Part shown: piece by piece, positions 9,689 to 20,826 of the stretch
Position numbering within the stretch: position 1 is the stretch's first letter
How the letters are laid out: each line of letters starts with the position of its first letter
Assembly: GCA_012729595.1 (NCBI GenBank)
Contig: JAAYCU010000244.1
Location: forward strand, 1-35,858
Direction: 5' to 3'
Source: Phycisphaerales bacterium
GTDB lineage: Bacteria; Planctomycetota; Phycisphaerae; UBA1845; PWPN01
Length of the DNA: 35,858 nt
Made by a program: the position numbers and the translations under genes
Notes under the pieces: generated by a model
Databases searched by the model: none
What the model saw: the letters and a program-made list of their open reading frames with translations, nothing else
What the model was told of the DNA's origin: nothing

Positions 9689-10582
9689 TTACCTGCCGGA
9701 CTGATATTCCATGCTTATATCCAACGCCGGGGCGGAATGTGTAATGGCCCCGACGGAAATGCGGTCGACCCCGGTTTCGGCGATGTCCCTGACCGTGTTC
9801 AAATCAATCCCCCCGGAAGCTTCCAAGGCAATCAGGTTGGCGAAGTCCCGGGTGTTGCGCCGGTGGAAGGCCTCGCGCATCTCGTCCGTGGAAAAGTTGT
9901 CAAGGAGAATGACATCGATGCCCTGTACGTCCAGGAGGGCGTCGAACTGGTCAAGCCTATCGACTTCGAACTCGATGAACGACGGACAAGGATCAAGGGC
10001 CTCGGCCTGCGCGACCATCTGCGCCGCCCGGGCGGCGAGCTGATCGAGAGGGATATCCGCTAGATGGTTGTCCTTGATAAGCACGGCGTCGGACAGGCCG
10101 AAACGATGGTTTGCTCCGCTTCCGCAATAAACGGCATATTTATCCAGCAGTCGCCAGCCGGGGATCGTCTTCCGTGTATCGTAGATTTTCGCGCTGGTCC
10201 CGGCCACCGCGTCGACGTAACGCCGGGTCAGGGTCGCGACGCCACATAGCCGTTGCAGGAAATTGAGCAGCGTGCGTTCGATACCCAGTAGAAAACGTTG
10301 CGGGCCGGAAAGGGTGGCAATGAGTGTGCCGGGCTGCAGGGTATCGCTGTCCCGGGCCGGGGCATCGAGCATCAGCCAGTCGGAATACAGTTCGGCCAAC
10401 AGATCGAAAAGGATTTGCCCGGCGAAAATACCCGGTTGCCGAGCGACCAGCCGGGCGGTGCCGGTGGCCTTTTCGTCGACTGATATCAGGGAAGTTACGT
10501 CGCGATCAGCCCCGTCCTCAATTAGGGCCTGTTCCCAGAGTCTACGAAGATTATTCTCAACTGACGAATCGGGTTTGATCAT
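9689..10582 (-). CDS. nadC: Nicotinate-nucleotide pyrophosphorylase (carboxylating)
   Basis: YDTRKTIPGWRLLDKYAVYCGSGANHRFGLSDAVLIKDNHL and EASGGIDLNTVRDIAETGVDRISVGAITHSAPALDISM. Confidence 0.95.
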   Translation of the reverse strand: MIKPDSSVENNLRRLWEQALIEDGADRDVTSLISVDEKATGTARLVARQPGIFAGQILFDLLAELYSDWLMLDAPARDSDTLQPGTLIATLSGPQRFLLGIERTLLNFLQRLCGVATLTRRYVDAVAGTSAKIYDTRKTIPGWRLLDKYAVYCGSGANHRFGLSDAVLIKDNHLADIPLDQLAARAAQMVAQAEALDPCPSFIEFEVDRLDQFDALLDVQGIDVILLDNFSTDEMREAFHRRNTRDFANLIALEASGGIDLNTVRDIAETGVDRISVGAITHSAPALDISMEYQSGR

Positions 10583-10588
10583 AGTCTA

Positions 10589-12649
10589 CTACTTTCGAAA
10601 ATGTTTGGATTTTGGTTTCCAGAAAGTCAACTGTCGTTCCTCATTATCAGTGTCGGCGGTATCGTTCGAGGTTCGGGTTAGGACCGGGACTTCGCGCAGC
10701 TCCTTAATGCGATCGCGAAGCGTGGCCGCCCGTTCGAAATCCAGCTTTTCGGCGGCTTCGAGCATCTCCTGTTCAAGTGCCGCCATCAGCTCGTCCCTGT
10801 CATATTCCGCCTCGTTGGAGTGGACCGCCTCCCGAGCCACGCGCCGGGCCGACATTTCCTGGGCCAGGCTGTTACGAATGGCCTTGCGAATTGTTTCGGG
10901 TGTAATACCGTGTTCCTGGTTATATTGCAACTGGATCGCGCGTCGGCGGTCGGTCTCGTTGATCGCACGCTCCATGCTTGGCGTGATCTTATCCGCATAG
11001 AGCACGACCTCCGCGTTTACATTGCGGGCGGTGCGGCCGATGGTCTGGATCAGGGACGTTTCGCTGCGCAGGAAGCCCTCCTTGTCCGCGTCCATGATCG
11101 CGACGAGGGATACTTCCGGGAGGTCCAGCCCCTCGCGGAGCAGGTTGACCCCGACCAATACGTCAAAATTGCCGCGCCGCAGGTCGTTGAGGATTTCCAC
11201 GCGTTCCAGTGTGTCGATTTCGCTGTGCAGGTAGCGACCCCGGAAACCCTGCTGTTGCACGTAGTCGGACAGATCCTCGGCCAGACGCTTGGTCAGGGTG
11301 GTAACTAGAACTCGTTCACCGGCCGCGGCCCGTTGCTCGACACGCTTCAGCAGGTCGGGCACCTGCCCACGGGCGGGGGCGACGTGGATGACCGGGTCAA
11401 CCAGGCCGGTCGGGCGAATAATCTGCTCGACTACTTCACCGGCGGATTTCTGAAGTTCATACGGCCCGGGAGTGGCGCTGACGAAAACGACCTGGTTCCA
11501 AAGCTCCTCGAATTCCTCGAAACGAAGCGGGCGGTTGTCCAGGCAGGAGGGCAGCCGGAAGCCATGTTCGACCAGCACTTCCTTTCGGCTGCGATCGCCG
11601 GCATACATGGCCCGCATCTGCGGGATAGTTACGTGCGATTCGTCGATGATAAGCAGGAAATCCTTGGGGAAATAGTCAATCAGGGTGAAGGGTCTGGATC
11701 CCGGCGGCGAACCGTTGAGATGCCGCGCGTAATTCTCGATTCCGCTGCAATAGCCCGCCTCCTGGATCATCTCCAGATCGTAACGGGTCCGAGCGGCCAG
11801 GCGTTGGGCTTCAAGCAGTTTTCCCAGCCGACGCAGCTCCATAAGTCGCAACTCGAGTTCCTCGCGGATGCTCTGCACGGCGGCGGCCACCCGGTCCTCG
11901 GGCATCACATAATGTACCGCTGGATAAATAAAGACAACGTCCTGGGCGGTGATAGTTTCGTTGGTCAGTGGGTCTACCAGGTCGATCCGCTCGATGTCGT
12001 CACCGAACATTTCGATCCGATAGGCAAATTCCTTGTTTCCCGGATGTACCTCGATCACATCGCCGCGCACGCGAAAAGTCCCGCGGCGGAAATCGATATC
12101 ATTGCGCGTATATTGCAGGTCCACGAAGCGTTTGAGCAGCTCATCGCGGTCCTGACGGTCGCCTACCCGCACGGTAATGATCGAGCGTTTGAAATCCTCG
12201 GGGGAACCGAGCCCGAATAGGCAGGAAACGCTGGCCACTATGATCGCGTCCCGGCGGGAGACAAGAGAGCTGGTGGCGCTTAGCCGCAGGCGATCGAGAT
12301 CGTCGTTGCGCGAGGCGTCTTTTTCTATATAGATGTCGCGCTGGGGGATGTAGGCCTCCGGCTGATAGTAATCGTAATAACTGACAAAGTATTCGACGGC
12401 GTTTTTGGGAAAAAGATCGGTGAATTCCTCGTAAAGCTGAGCCGCTAGGGTTTTATTGTGGCTGATTACCAGAGCCGGCCGTCCGAGGTTGCGAATCACA
12501 TGGGCCATGGTAAAGGTCTTGCCCGAACCGGTAACGCCGAGAAGGCATTGGTAACGGCTGTTGGAACGAAACGCCGAAGTCAGCTTTTCTATTGCCGCCG
12601 GCTGGTCTCCGGCGGGTTCATAATTGCTTTGTATACTGAATTCGCACAT
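10589..12649 (-). CDS. uvrB: Excinuclease ABC subunit UvrB
   Basis: 686 aa; [17 protein letters not shown] Walker [76 protein letters not shown]-terminal UVR motif. Confidence 0.97.
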   Translation of the reverse strand: MCEFSIQSNYEPAGDQPAAIEKLTSAFRSNSRYQCLLGVTGSGKTFTMAHVIRNLGRPALVISHNKTLAAQLYEEFTDLFPKNAVEYFVSYYDYYQPEAYIPQRDIYIEKDASRNDDLDRLRLSATSSLVSRRDAIIVASVSCLFGLGSPEDFKRSIITVRVGDRQDRDELLKRFVDLQYTRNDIDFRRGTFRVRGDVIEVHPGNKEFAYRIEMFGDDIERIDLVDPLTNETITAQDVVFIYPAVHYVMPEDRVAAAVQSIREELELRLMELRRLGKLLEAQRLAARTRYDLEMIQEAGYCSGIENYARHLNGSPPGSRPFTLIDYFPKDFLLIIDESHVTIPQMRAMYAGDRSRKEVLVEHGFRLPSCLDNRPLRFEEFEELWNQVVFVSATPGPYELQKSAGEVVEQIIRPTGLVDPVIHVAPARGQVPDLLKRVEQRAAAGERVLVTTLTKRLAEDLSDYVQQQGFRGRYLHSEIDTLERVEILNDLRRGNFDVLVGVNLLREGLDLPEVSLVAIMDADKEGFLRSETSLIQTIGRTARNVNAEVVLYADKITPSMERAINETDRRRAIQLQYNQEHGITPETIRKAIRNSLAQEMSARRVAREAVHSNEAEYDRDELMAALEQEMLEAAEKLDFERAATLRDRIKELREVPVLTRTSNDTADTDNEERQLTFWKPKSKHFRK

Positions 12650-12892
12650 CGTTCCTCTTATTCAGGCCGCGCGGTAAGGAAATCGAAGCGACCGGGATGT
12701 ATTCATACTATTGAAGGCGGGCGAAGGATTCAAATATCCAGTTGTACGCTCCGACCGCTTCGGCGGCGGGGTTGTAAAGAATCCGTGAGGATTGGATTAA
12801 GATAGCTTTTAGAAGAGTTCCCTTTCGGTTAGCATACCCGCTCAACCGTTTGGTTGGCAGACGGTTGTGGCAAGTTCGGTGGAGAACGATTC

Positions 12893-13561
12893 ATGAACGT
12901 GTTCGATCAATTCGAGGAAAAACCCTTCGGGCCTCTAGCTGAGCACATGGCCAAGGTGAAAGAGTGCGTGAGCCTGGTCGGGCCGATGTTCGAGTGCGTG
13001 CGGCAGCAGAATTACGAGGAACTTAAACGCATCAGTCAGCAGGTGTTCAAGGAGGAGCACAAGGCCGACCAGATTAAAAACCATATCCGTGAGACAATGC
13101 CGAAAAGTTTTTATCTGCCGATCTATCGGGGCGATCTGCTGGCCTACCTGAAACTGCAGGACGACATCGCCGACTCGGCCGAGGATGTTGCCGTCGTCCT
13201 GACGATCAAGCGGCTGGTCATGCCCGCGAGCATCGCCGACCACATCATGAATCTGGTCCGCCAGGTCTTGCAGGTCTGCACGAGTCTTTTTGAATGTTCC
13301 GAAAATCTTCGGGATCTCAGTGAGCGGGATTTCGGCGGCCGGCGGGTCCGGGAGATTCTCGATCTGGTCGCCCAAGCGGAACGGGAGGAGTGGGAGACGG
13401 ATAAGACCCAATTTGATCTGGCCCAAAAACTGTTCGCCCTGGAGGACGAGATGCGGGCTACGGATATCTTCCTGTGGTCCAATGTTTTTCAGAACCTGGG
13501 CAAACTGGCCAACCACGCGGACAAAACGGCGGAACGCCTTCGCCGCATGCTAATCCGTTAA
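12893..13561 (+). CDS. DUF47/TIGR00153 family PhoU-like protein (Pit accessory)
   Basis: All-helical PhoU-like sequence directly upstream of a PiT transporter; ATG at 12893 preceded by GGAGAA. Confidence 0.85.
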   Translation: MNVFDQFEEKPFGPLAEHMAKVKECVSLVGPMFECVRQQNYEELKRISQQVFKEEHKADQIKNHIRETMPKSFYLPIYRGDLLAYLKLQDDIADSAEDVAVVLTIKRLVMPASIADHIMNLVRQVLQVCTSLFECSENLRDLSERDFGGRRVREILDLVAQAEREEWETDKTQFDLAQKLFALEDEMRATDIFLWSNVFQNLGKLANHADKTAERLRRMLIR

Positions 13562-13606
13562 CAATAAAATAGTCTTCAGTTTTAAAACTACGGGGTATTC
13601 CGATCA

Positions 13607-15169
13607 ATGTGGGACTCTTTACTCGCTGCATCCGATGTGCAATCCATCATCTTCTTCAAAGGGGTGGTTGTGTTGGCGATCGGCATGCTGGTCTGGAATA
13701 CGATCGAGGTAGGGCGTAACGATGCTACCAATCTGGTGAACGCGGTGTACGGCGCCCGTATTCTGAATCTTCGGACGGCGGCGCTGGTGGCCGGCGTCGG
13801 AGTGATTCTCGGGGCGGCTACTTCATCAAGGGTCATCGGAACAGCCCGCACGGGGATTTTTGATCCAACGGAACTGGACATGAACCAGGCCCTGGCGGCC
13901 TATATTTCGGTCTATATTGTCAACACGGTTTTGTTGTACGGTTATTCAGCCTTCGGCATGCCGGTGAGTACCACGGCGTGCCTGGTTTTCGAATTGCTCG
14001 GTGTGTCTATCGCTTTAGGTGGCTTTGGAATTGTTCACTGGCAAACGGCCTTCAAGGTTATTCTGGCGATCGTGATCTCCATTTTTCTTACGGCGATTAT
14101 CGGATTCATGGTGCAACGGGCAGTGCGCGGGGCTATCGGTGACCGCGGACGGAACTTGGCCACCCTTTTGTTGCACGGAGGGTGGGCCGGCGGCGGCATG
14201 CTGGCCGGGCTGTGCTATTTCCTGATCGTCAAGGGAATGCAGGATCTGACGTTTGTCGAAGCCTTGCATCAATCCGTTCTGGAGAAATACGGGATCGGTA
14301 TGATCATCATGACGTTGTGGGCCTTGTTTGCCATCCTGATCCATGCGACGCTGGTCATCTTTCGGGAAAAAGCCGCTTATTGGTTGCTGCCCGTTCTGGC
14401 GGTGGTGGGGATGATTTCCATGGGCTTTGCCTTCGGGCAAAACGATCTAGCCAACTGTGCCGCGCCCGGCCTGGCCATATGGAATTTGTTTCGTTTCGAA
14501 AACGTCGCGAAAGCTACGGAGGTTGACATCAGTGTGTGGTTATTGTGGGTATGCGGGCTGCTTCTGGTAATCGGCATGAACACGAAGAGCGCCTTACGGG
14601 TCACGCGGGCCGCGGTCAGTGCGGGGAGCATGTCACACAACGTCGCCTTATACGCTCCAAGATGGTGCCTCAGGCTGGCCCGTTTGATGATGCGTTTTCG
14701 CGGGAAGGAACCCACCCTGGCCCCTCCGCCCATGCGTTCGGCCACTGGTCAGCGTATGCATTATGACGCGCTGCGAGCCTGCGTGATCCTGGGAGTGTCC
14801 GCCTGCGTGATTGCTTTGGCTTCGAATATGGCGTTACCGGTATCCACCACATACGTGGCTTTTGCCGCAGTGATGGCCACGGGGGCGGCGGATCGGATCA
14901 TGCAACGAGGGGATGCGGATTTGAAAATCGCCCGGACCATCTGGGTAGTGTTCAGTTGGTTTATATCGGTGATCATCGCAGCCATGGCGGCGGCCGCCGT
15001 CTGCTGGACCATTCACCACCTGGCTTTTCTCGGGATCATTCTCAGCATGAGCGTCAATATAGTCATCCGCCACTTCCTCAAGAAAAAAGCCGACTCGCTG
15101 GATGCCCGCACCCAGGAGGCGGCTCACGAGCGGATTTATCCGGAACGATATGCGGAGTACGAGGGCTAA
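13607..15169 (+). CDS. Inorganic phosphate transporter, PiT family
   Basis: 520 aa, many TM segments; duplicated PiT signatures (GRNDATNLVNAVYGARIL; FGQNDLANCAAPG) and MPVSTTACLVFELLG / LPVSTTYVAFAAVMATG. Confidence 0.9.
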   Translation: MWDSLLAASDVQSIIFFKGVVVLAIGMLVWNTIEVGRNDATNLVNAVYGARILNLRTAALVAGVGVILGAATSSRVIGTARTGIFDPTELDMNQALAAYISVYIVNTVLLYGYSAFGMPVSTTACLVFELLGVSIALGGFGIVHWQTAFKVILAIVISIFLTAIIGFMVQRAVRGAIGDRGRNLATLLLHGGWAGGGMLAGLCYFLIVKGMQDLTFVEALHQSVLEKYGIGMIIMTLWALFAILIHATLVIFREKAAYWLLPVLAVVGMISMGFAFGQNDLANCAAPGLAIWNLFRFENVAKATEVDISVWLLWVCGLLLVIGMNTKSALRVTRAAVSAGSMSHNVALYAPRWCLRLARLMMRFRGKEPTLAPPPMRSATGQRMHYDALRACVILGVSACVIALASNMALPVSTTYVAFAAVMATGAADRIMQRGDADLKIARTIWVVFSWFISVIIAAMAAAAVCWTIHHLAFLGIILSMSVNIVIRHFLKKKADSLDARTQEAAHERIYPERYAEYEG

Positions 15170-15174
15170 ACCAA

Positions 15175-15213
15175 GCCGGCCGAAGGGATCGGGCTGGTAC
15201 GCCGGCCCTTTTT
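15175..15213 (+). terminator. Putative rho-independent terminator after the PiT gene
   Basis: GCCGGC (15175-15180) pairs with GCCGGC (15201-15206), followed by CC then TTTTT. Confidence 0.5.
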
Positions 15214-15422
15214 CTTCAACCATGTGGACATATTTTCGATTCAGGCCAACACGCGGGCGAGCCATGTGTCCTATTACGATATAGTTCCGCGATTCGGCGG
15301 ACAGGCTTTCTTGACGGCCGGCCGTCAGGGTCGGTAGCATTTTCATGGCCGCGACAGGTGTGGTCCATCCAACCATAACGGAAAGCTGGTGAGCCATGTA
15401 TTGTGGGATGCATAGTCATTTC

Positions 15423-18164
15423 ATGGGGCGCAAAAAACTGTTTAGCGCACTGATTACCGTGCTGTTAGCCGTGGGTGTCATCACCGGGTGTGGGGGTGGA
15501 AGCAAACTCTACCGTCAAGGTCGTGATTTGCAGTCCGCCGGGAACTATGACGAGGCCGTCGCCCATTACCGCAAAGCCCTGGAGAAGGAACCGCGGAGCA
15601 GCCGTTATTTCGATGCCCTGGCCGAGGCGGAGGAACTGGCGGCCGAAGCCCACATCGAGCATGCCCGGAAACTATTGGAGGAACGCAAACCCGGTCAGGC
15701 AAAGGCGGAATTGGCGGTGGCCTTGGAGCAGATGCCGGCCCATCCGGAGGCGGTGGCCATGATGCGTACCGCCGAGCAGCGGACGGCCCAGTGCGAGGAA
15801 CTACTGGCCCAGGCCCGTCAGGCGTTGCGGGAAAAGACCTGGGTGGAAGCCCTGCGGCGGACCGGCGAGGCCCGGGAGATCGACACGGCCCATCCGGAGG
15901 TGGTGGAGATCGAGCGGGAAGCGCGAGCCGGAGTGGTGGCCGAGCGGTTGGCCGTCGCCGAGCAGGCGTTGGAGAACAACGATTGGGAAACAGTTCTGGC
16001 GACCTGTGGGGAGATCAAGGCCGTCGATCCCTCGAATACCCGGGCGGTCGAAATTGAGCAGGAGGCCGGCCGACGGATAGAAGCGCTGAAGTTGCATGAA
16101 AGCGCCCGGCCGCTGATGGATCAACAGGATAATCTGGCGGCGTTCCGGATGCTGCGGCAGGCCCGTCAGCTTTGGCCGGATAATGCCGCGATTACCGAGG
16201 ATTACGAGCGCGTCCAGCAGTCGGCGATCGATCAGTACACGGTGCAGGTGGGGACGCTGGTTGAGGAAGGCCGTTTCGCCAGGGCCGTTGCGGTTTTGGA
16301 CGAGGCCGAGGCTTTGTGGCCCCAACAGGAAGTTCTGGCCGCTCGCCGTCAGGAAGTCTTGCGGATGTGGGCCTTGTCCGTTCAGAGCGAGTATGAACGC
16401 TATGCCGACGACGGGCGATGGGAACTGGCCTGGCCGATTGCCGTGCAGGCGTTGGCTATGGCCGGTCCGCAAGATATGCAGGCGGTCGAGGCCAGTCGGC
16501 GGGCCGAGCAGGCCCTGCGGGACAAGATCGCTTACAACCTGAGCGTGTTGCCCTTACGTTCGGATAGCGTGAGCATGGAAAACCGGATCGAGGTCTGTCA
16601 CATACTCACCGAAGCCCTGAACCGTAGCAAACCGAAACACATTCAACTGTTGGAACGCACCGGCCTGGCTGCGGTGCTTGATGAACATGATCTTTCGCTG
16701 GCCAACATTACCGAGCCCGGAAAACTCAGGGCTCTCGGCGGGCGGCTGGAAGGCGCGGATGTATTGTTGCTGGTGGAAGTGACGGCCAGAGAGAGCAATG
16801 ATCGACGCACCGATACGCAGGCGACCGGAAAGTATGTGGCCGGCACGAAGTGGACGCCGAATCCGGATTACGCCGTCGCCGAAGAGGAATTGGCTGTCGC
16901 GAAGAAGGCTTACGACCAGGCTCGGCAGCGCGCCCAAATGACTCAGGTATTTCAGGACGCCATGGGGGGGCCGGGGCCGCGCTCGGATGCCGATTTCTTA
17001 CGGAACGCTTTGAGTGGAATGTTCGGGAGCAAGGTCCAGCAGGCCGCCGACAACTACCGATCGGCCTTGAGCAAACGGGACAGCACCCCGCAACGTTTGC
17101 AGGTGGATGACTGGCAGGAATTTAATTACCCGGTCTATCGAGTTGAGCGGAGGGTGCGGGTCACTGTGCGTATGCGGCTGGTGGAGACGGCTACTGGGCG
17201 GATTTTGTGGGGAAATAACGGCACGATCGGTGAGGCCGTCTCGGCCGACACCCAGATCGAGCCCGACCGAATGCGGGGCGTGACCGGCAAGGTGGCTCAG
17301 CTTCGCGATCCGGCTGAACTGGCGGCCGAGGCCATCGAGGGTTTGCGTTCCGAGCTGGCCGACCGGGCGATGGAAATGCTTGCCCAGCAGGCCCTTTCCT
17401 ATTGGCGGAACGCCCAGAAGAGTACCGGCGAGGCGGCCACGGCGGATTATGTGCGTTTCCTGTTTGAATGCCCGGCCAATCCTGGCTTGGCGGCGTTGTC
17501 CTCGGCTCTGGAGCAGATTTTCGGCCCAAGAGTGAACGGCCGGTTGATTGAGCAGTGCAAGCAGACGGCTTTGGAGCGGCTGGCCTTGGGTGTGGATCAG
17601 GAGGCCGCCGGGCTGCGTTCTGCGGTGGTCGTCGAAAGCGAGCCGCCGGCGCCGGTGGCCCCGATATCGGTACCGCCGACGGAGGTTGCACCAGTCGAGT
17701 TGCCGCCGGCCGTCGTTGAGCGCGCGGACGACGTGGACGATCTGATCAGGGCGGGCCTGCTCGATCCGGCCGAGGTTCCTGCGCCCCCGGCAGGTGGCAC
17801 GGCCGTGCCGCCGCCCCCGGCCCAGCCGGTACAGGCAGCGCCGGAAACGCCCCCGACGGCCGAACCCGCCCCGCCGATTGATCGGCGCGTGTTCGAGGGT
17901 GCGGTCAGCCGGAAAGATTCGCGTTACGCAAGAGAGATCGAGACGATCGACGGCATTGTCATCCGGCTGAAAAGTACCGACGACAAACCGGACCGCGCGG
18001 ATATCGAGATTCGGGTAGGCAAGGCGAAAAAGGAATACAAAGACCTGCGGCCGGGCGCGCGAATCAACGGCCGTGGCCTGTCCCGCCGGGCCTACCAACT
18101 CGTCATCCTCGAGGTCAACGACAAGACCCGCACCGTCGCCTTCGCGATCGAGACGACCGAGTAA
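15423..18164 (+). CDS. Large lipoprotein: TPR-like N-terminal region, CsgG-like central domain, Pro-rich linker and C-terminal domain
   Basis: Lipobox LLAVGVITGC; repeated YRQGRDLQSAGNYDEAVAHYRKALEKEP-type units; NLSVLPLRSD...LTEALNRSKPKHIQLLERTGLAAVLDEHDLSLANITEPGKLRALGGRLEGADVLLLVEV resembles CsgG-family sequence; later RMRLVETATGRILWGNNG. Confidence 0.7.
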   Translation: MGRKKLFSALITVLLAVGVITGCGGGSKLYRQGRDLQSAGNYDEAVAHYRKALEKEPRSSRYFDALAEAEELAAEAHIEHARKLLEERKPGQAKAELAVALEQMPAHPEAVAMMRTAEQRTAQCEELLAQARQALREKTWVEALRRTGEAREIDTAHPEVVEIEREARAGVVAERLAVAEQALENNDWETVLATCGEIKAVDPSNTRAVEIEQEAGRRIEALKLHESARPLMDQQDNLAAFRMLRQARQLWPDNAAITEDYERVQQSAIDQYTVQVGTLVEEGRFARAVAVLDEAEALWPQQEVLAARRQEVLRMWALSVQSEYERYADDGRWELAWPIAVQALAMAGPQDMQAVEASRRAEQALRDKIAYNLSVLPLRSDSVSMENRIEVCHILTEALNRSKPKHIQLLERTGLAAVLDEHDLSLANITEPGKLRALGGRLEGADVLLLVEVTARESNDRRTDTQATGKYVAGTKWTPNPDYAVAEEELAVAKKAYDQARQRAQMTQVFQDAMGGPGPRSDADFLRNALSGMFGSKVQQAADNYRSALSKRDSTPQRLQVDDWQEFNYPVYRVERRVRVTVRMRLVETATGRILWGNNGTIGEAVSADTQIEPDRMRGVTGKVAQLRDPAELAAEAIEGLRSELADRAMEMLAQQALSYWRNAQKSTGEAATADYVRFLFECPANPGLAALSSALEQIFGPRVNGRLIEQCKQTALERLALGVDQEAAGLRSAVVVESEPPAPVAPISVPPTEVAPVELPPAVVERADDVDDLIRAGLLDPAEVPAPPAGGTAVPPPPAQPVQAAPETPPTAEPAPPIDRRVFEGAVSRKDSRYAREIETIDGIVIRLKSTDDKPDRADIEIRVGKAKKEYKDLRPGARINGRGLSRRAYQLVILEVNDKTRTVAFAIETTE

Positions 18165-18355
18165 GGCGATTGAGCAACGGGCTCGCCGCGTCGAAGCCGG
18201 AGGCGAAGGCGAGAGAGGGGAGGCACGGAGACCGCTGGATCGAGATTCCCGCTGGATCGAGATTCCTATCTCGATACCATTTCGTACGGGACTCCCATCC
18301 CATGAATGTGGGACATCCCCTTTGAAAGTTCGGAGGACTTTGCAGATCTCCTGCT

Positions 18356-20539
18356 CTATTCCTTGGGTGCTGGTGGCGGGGGAGGGAAGAGACGGAGTTC
18401 GGCATATTCGTAATTGTTTGCGAGATTAATCCAGTCTTCATCTCCGTATACGCCCGCTTTCATATAGTCAAACGGCTTGAAGCCGATTTCACGTGCGGGG
18501 GAATCTGGTTTCAGTTGGAAGTTCCCCGCCTCGACGTCGACAAAGAACGGATCGGCAACCATGTCTCCATCACCCTTGCCATGCGGTAGCGCACGCCATT
18601 CATCGAGCGTCAGCCCGTTAAAATCGACGGGGCCGGATGCGTTCCAGTAAAGATTACTGTTGAACATAACGTTCGGATCGGTCGCGGGATAGAGGTGACT
18701 GAAGAGCGGACTGCCATTATTCCAATACACAATGTTGTGGCGGAAGAAAAACGAATTGTGATCCTCGATCCTGCTTCGTTGAATTTGTCCATCCATCGAC
18801 TCGGCAAAGATATTGTTTTCAATGATGTTGTCCTTGCCGTAGTGGAGGTGATACCCGCCAGTCTTGACGTTATAGACAAGATTATTCCGAATGATGTAAT
18901 CGCTCGCCCCTTCATCGTTGTAGATTCCCCAACCACCGCGTCCGTAATGGTCGTAGGAGTAGATGTCATGGATGCGGTTATTGGATATGCTGGATCCTTC
19001 AGACCTTCCCACGGCGTAAACCCCGCCCAGATCGCTCAAAACGCCTTGTCCAAAATGATGGATATGGTTAAATTCAACCACATTCTTCGGAGCAAGAGGA
19101 TCGTGGTATCCCAAGTTCCGATCGACACTAATTCCTGAATGAAACCCGTCGGAAACGTCGTTATGTGTAATCGTGTTGTACCCACTCAAGCCAATATTGA
19201 TTGCAAAGGACTGGATATGGACCCGTCCCATTCCGCGAATGATGCAGTTGTCGACGGTGATATGCGAAGTCCGCATTTCTGGGATAATGGAGTATATTTT
19301 TAGCATAGGGCCAATTTTAACACCACCTCCCCCGAGATCGTGAAGATAGCATTTCTGAATGATGGAATCTCGACACGCTTCGTGAAACCAAAATGCAAAG
19401 GTGCCGATACGAGCAACTTCACACTTCTCGAAACGAATATTACGAGCTGCATCGATTTGAATGACCGCATCGATCTCGAAGCTCGCAAGCCCATCGCAAT
19501 ACCCTTCGGGCGGAAGATCGTACCGTGCGTATTGAAAGCTCAGTCCTGAAAACGAAATGTATTCGATGTATTCAATGCTCCTACCTTCATCTTCAATCTG
19601 ACCTGTCATTTCGATGAAACGATCCGTGACAGGAACCGTGAACGCTGCATCTTCGATCGACTCCCCAGGGCGAGGGTGATAGTAGAGTGTACCTGTCCGC
19701 GAGAGATACCATTCTCCTGGTTCATCCAATGCCTTGAAATAGTTCACGATACGATAGCGCTGACGCCCACCCCAGCCCCAGTTCTGCAATGTGGCAAACC
19801 GGCCACCAGTCATGATCGGCATATTCTTTTCCCAGTCGATAAACGCAAAGCGTTGACGACTTGTTTGCCATGCATGGTACGGAACAAACACTACATCCGT
19901 GAGTTCCTCTTCGCTGAAATCCTTCAACGGGGCGATATCCTTTTGTTCTGCAATAAAGGCACGTTGGAACGGGAATTCCATTTCCTCGCCTGTGCGAGGA
20001 TCCACTGCTTCGGAAACGTGGTCAACCATGTAGAAATAGTCATTGTCAGGCTCGTATGCCCGAGTCGCTCGTCTTCCATTGACCCAAAGCTGTTCGAAAT
20101 AGTGCTTGTTCGCATCGGGAACGGCGATGACCCAAAGACCGTTTTCGATGGTGCGCGCACCGTCAAGTTCTCGACCTCCGTGAAGGAGCGGCTTTGCATC
20201 CGGTGCCGCTTCATAGATGATCGGCGATGCTTTCGTCCCGCTATCTGCGAGCGTAAAAACGACCTTTTCAGAGATCGGATATACACCGTCTGCGAAAACG
20301 ACGCGGATCGGGCCTTCGGAAACAGCGCCTTCCGATTTCAACCTGCGCACTTCGTCTTTGGCCGCCTGAAGCGATGCGATCGGTCCGTCAGGTGACACCT
20401 GAATCACCGTTTCCGCAAACGCCTTGGGCTGCGTAAACAAAACGACAAACAGCAATACGACAAGCGGCGACCCCGTACGCAAAAACCGCGGAACAGAAAC
20501 CAGTCGCCGGGCGATAAGGAAAGTCTGGTCTGATGTCAA
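18356..20539 (-). CDS. Secreted right-handed parallel beta-helix repeat protein (polysaccharide-active enzyme-like)
   Basis: 727 aa; signal peptide ...TQPKAFA; ASLQAAKDEVRRLK N-terminal motif; many NN.I......G.. coils (ENNIFAES, NNRIHDIYSYDHYGRGGWGIYNDEGASDYIIRNNLVYN). Confidence 0.8.
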   Translation of the reverse strand: MTSDQTFLIARRLVSVPRFLRTGSPLVVLLFVVLFTQPKAFAETVIQVSPDGPIASLQAAKDEVRRLKSEGAVSEGPIRVVFADGVYPISEKVVFTLADSGTKASPIIYEAAPDAKPLLHGGRELDGARTIENGLWVIAVPDANKHYFEQLWVNGRRATRAYEPDNDYFYMVDHVSEAVDPRTGEEMEFPFQRAFIAEQKDIAPLKDFSEEELTDVVFVPYHAWQTSRQRFAFIDWEKNMPIMTGGRFATLQNWGWGGRQRYRIVNYFKALDEPGEWYLSRTGTLYYHPRPGESIEDAAFTVPVTDRFIEMTGQIEDEGRSIEYIEYISFSGLSFQYARYDLPPEGYCDGLASFEIDAVIQIDAARNIRFEKCEVARIGTFAFWFHEACRDSIIQKCYLHDLGGGGVKIGPMLKIYSIIPEMRTSHITVDNCIIRGMGRVHIQSFAINIGLSGYNTITHNDVSDGFHSGISVDRNLGYHDPLAPKNVVEFNHIHHFGQGVLSDLGGVYAVGRSEGSSISNNRIHDIYSYDHYGRGGWGIYNDEGASDYIIRNNLVYNVKTGGYHLHYGKDNIIENNIFAESMDGQIQRSRIEDHNSFFFRHNIVYWNNGSPLFSHLYPATDPNVMFNSNLYWNASGPVDFNGLTLDEWRALPHGKGDGDMVADPFFVDVEAGNFQLKPDSPAREIGFKPFDYMKAGVYGDEDWINLANNYEYAELRLFPPPPPAPKE

Positions 20540-20826
20540 AGCGCATACTCCTTCTGTTTATGATATTGGCTTATGTTAGTCGCGAGCTTACGTAGGTGTG
20601 CCGCCCTCTTCCGGCAAGCACTGACTGACGACTGACTGATAGAATATTTGATTCCGCGAGGGGCGACAGCGTGGACCCGGGGGTGGGGGTATTTTGCGAC
20701 TCATGTTGACCCTTCCTAATGGATATTCCCGATTTCGTGTGACGCTTTGGCCCATTTAGCGGAATTATGCGGGTCCGGAGACCGTCTCCAGGAGACATGA
20801 GCGTATTATAAAAACTTGTCCTGGCC

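Noticed and set aside
9678-9703. CAGTCCG...CGGACTG inverted repeat at the accA/nadC convergent junction
   Set aside because: Seven-bp stem with long loop overlapping the nadC 3' end and no U-tract; too weak for a terminator call.
11333-12220. 295-aa plus-strand ORF
   Set aside because: Antisense to uvrB; no protein family signal.
12660-12890. Possible tRNA or ncRNA between uvrB and the DUF47 gene
   Set aside because: No cloverleaf or conserved T-loop recognised by eye.
16998-18098. 366-aa minus-strand ORF rich in Arg/Gly
   Set aside because: Antisense to the lipoprotein gene; composition typical of a shadow frame.
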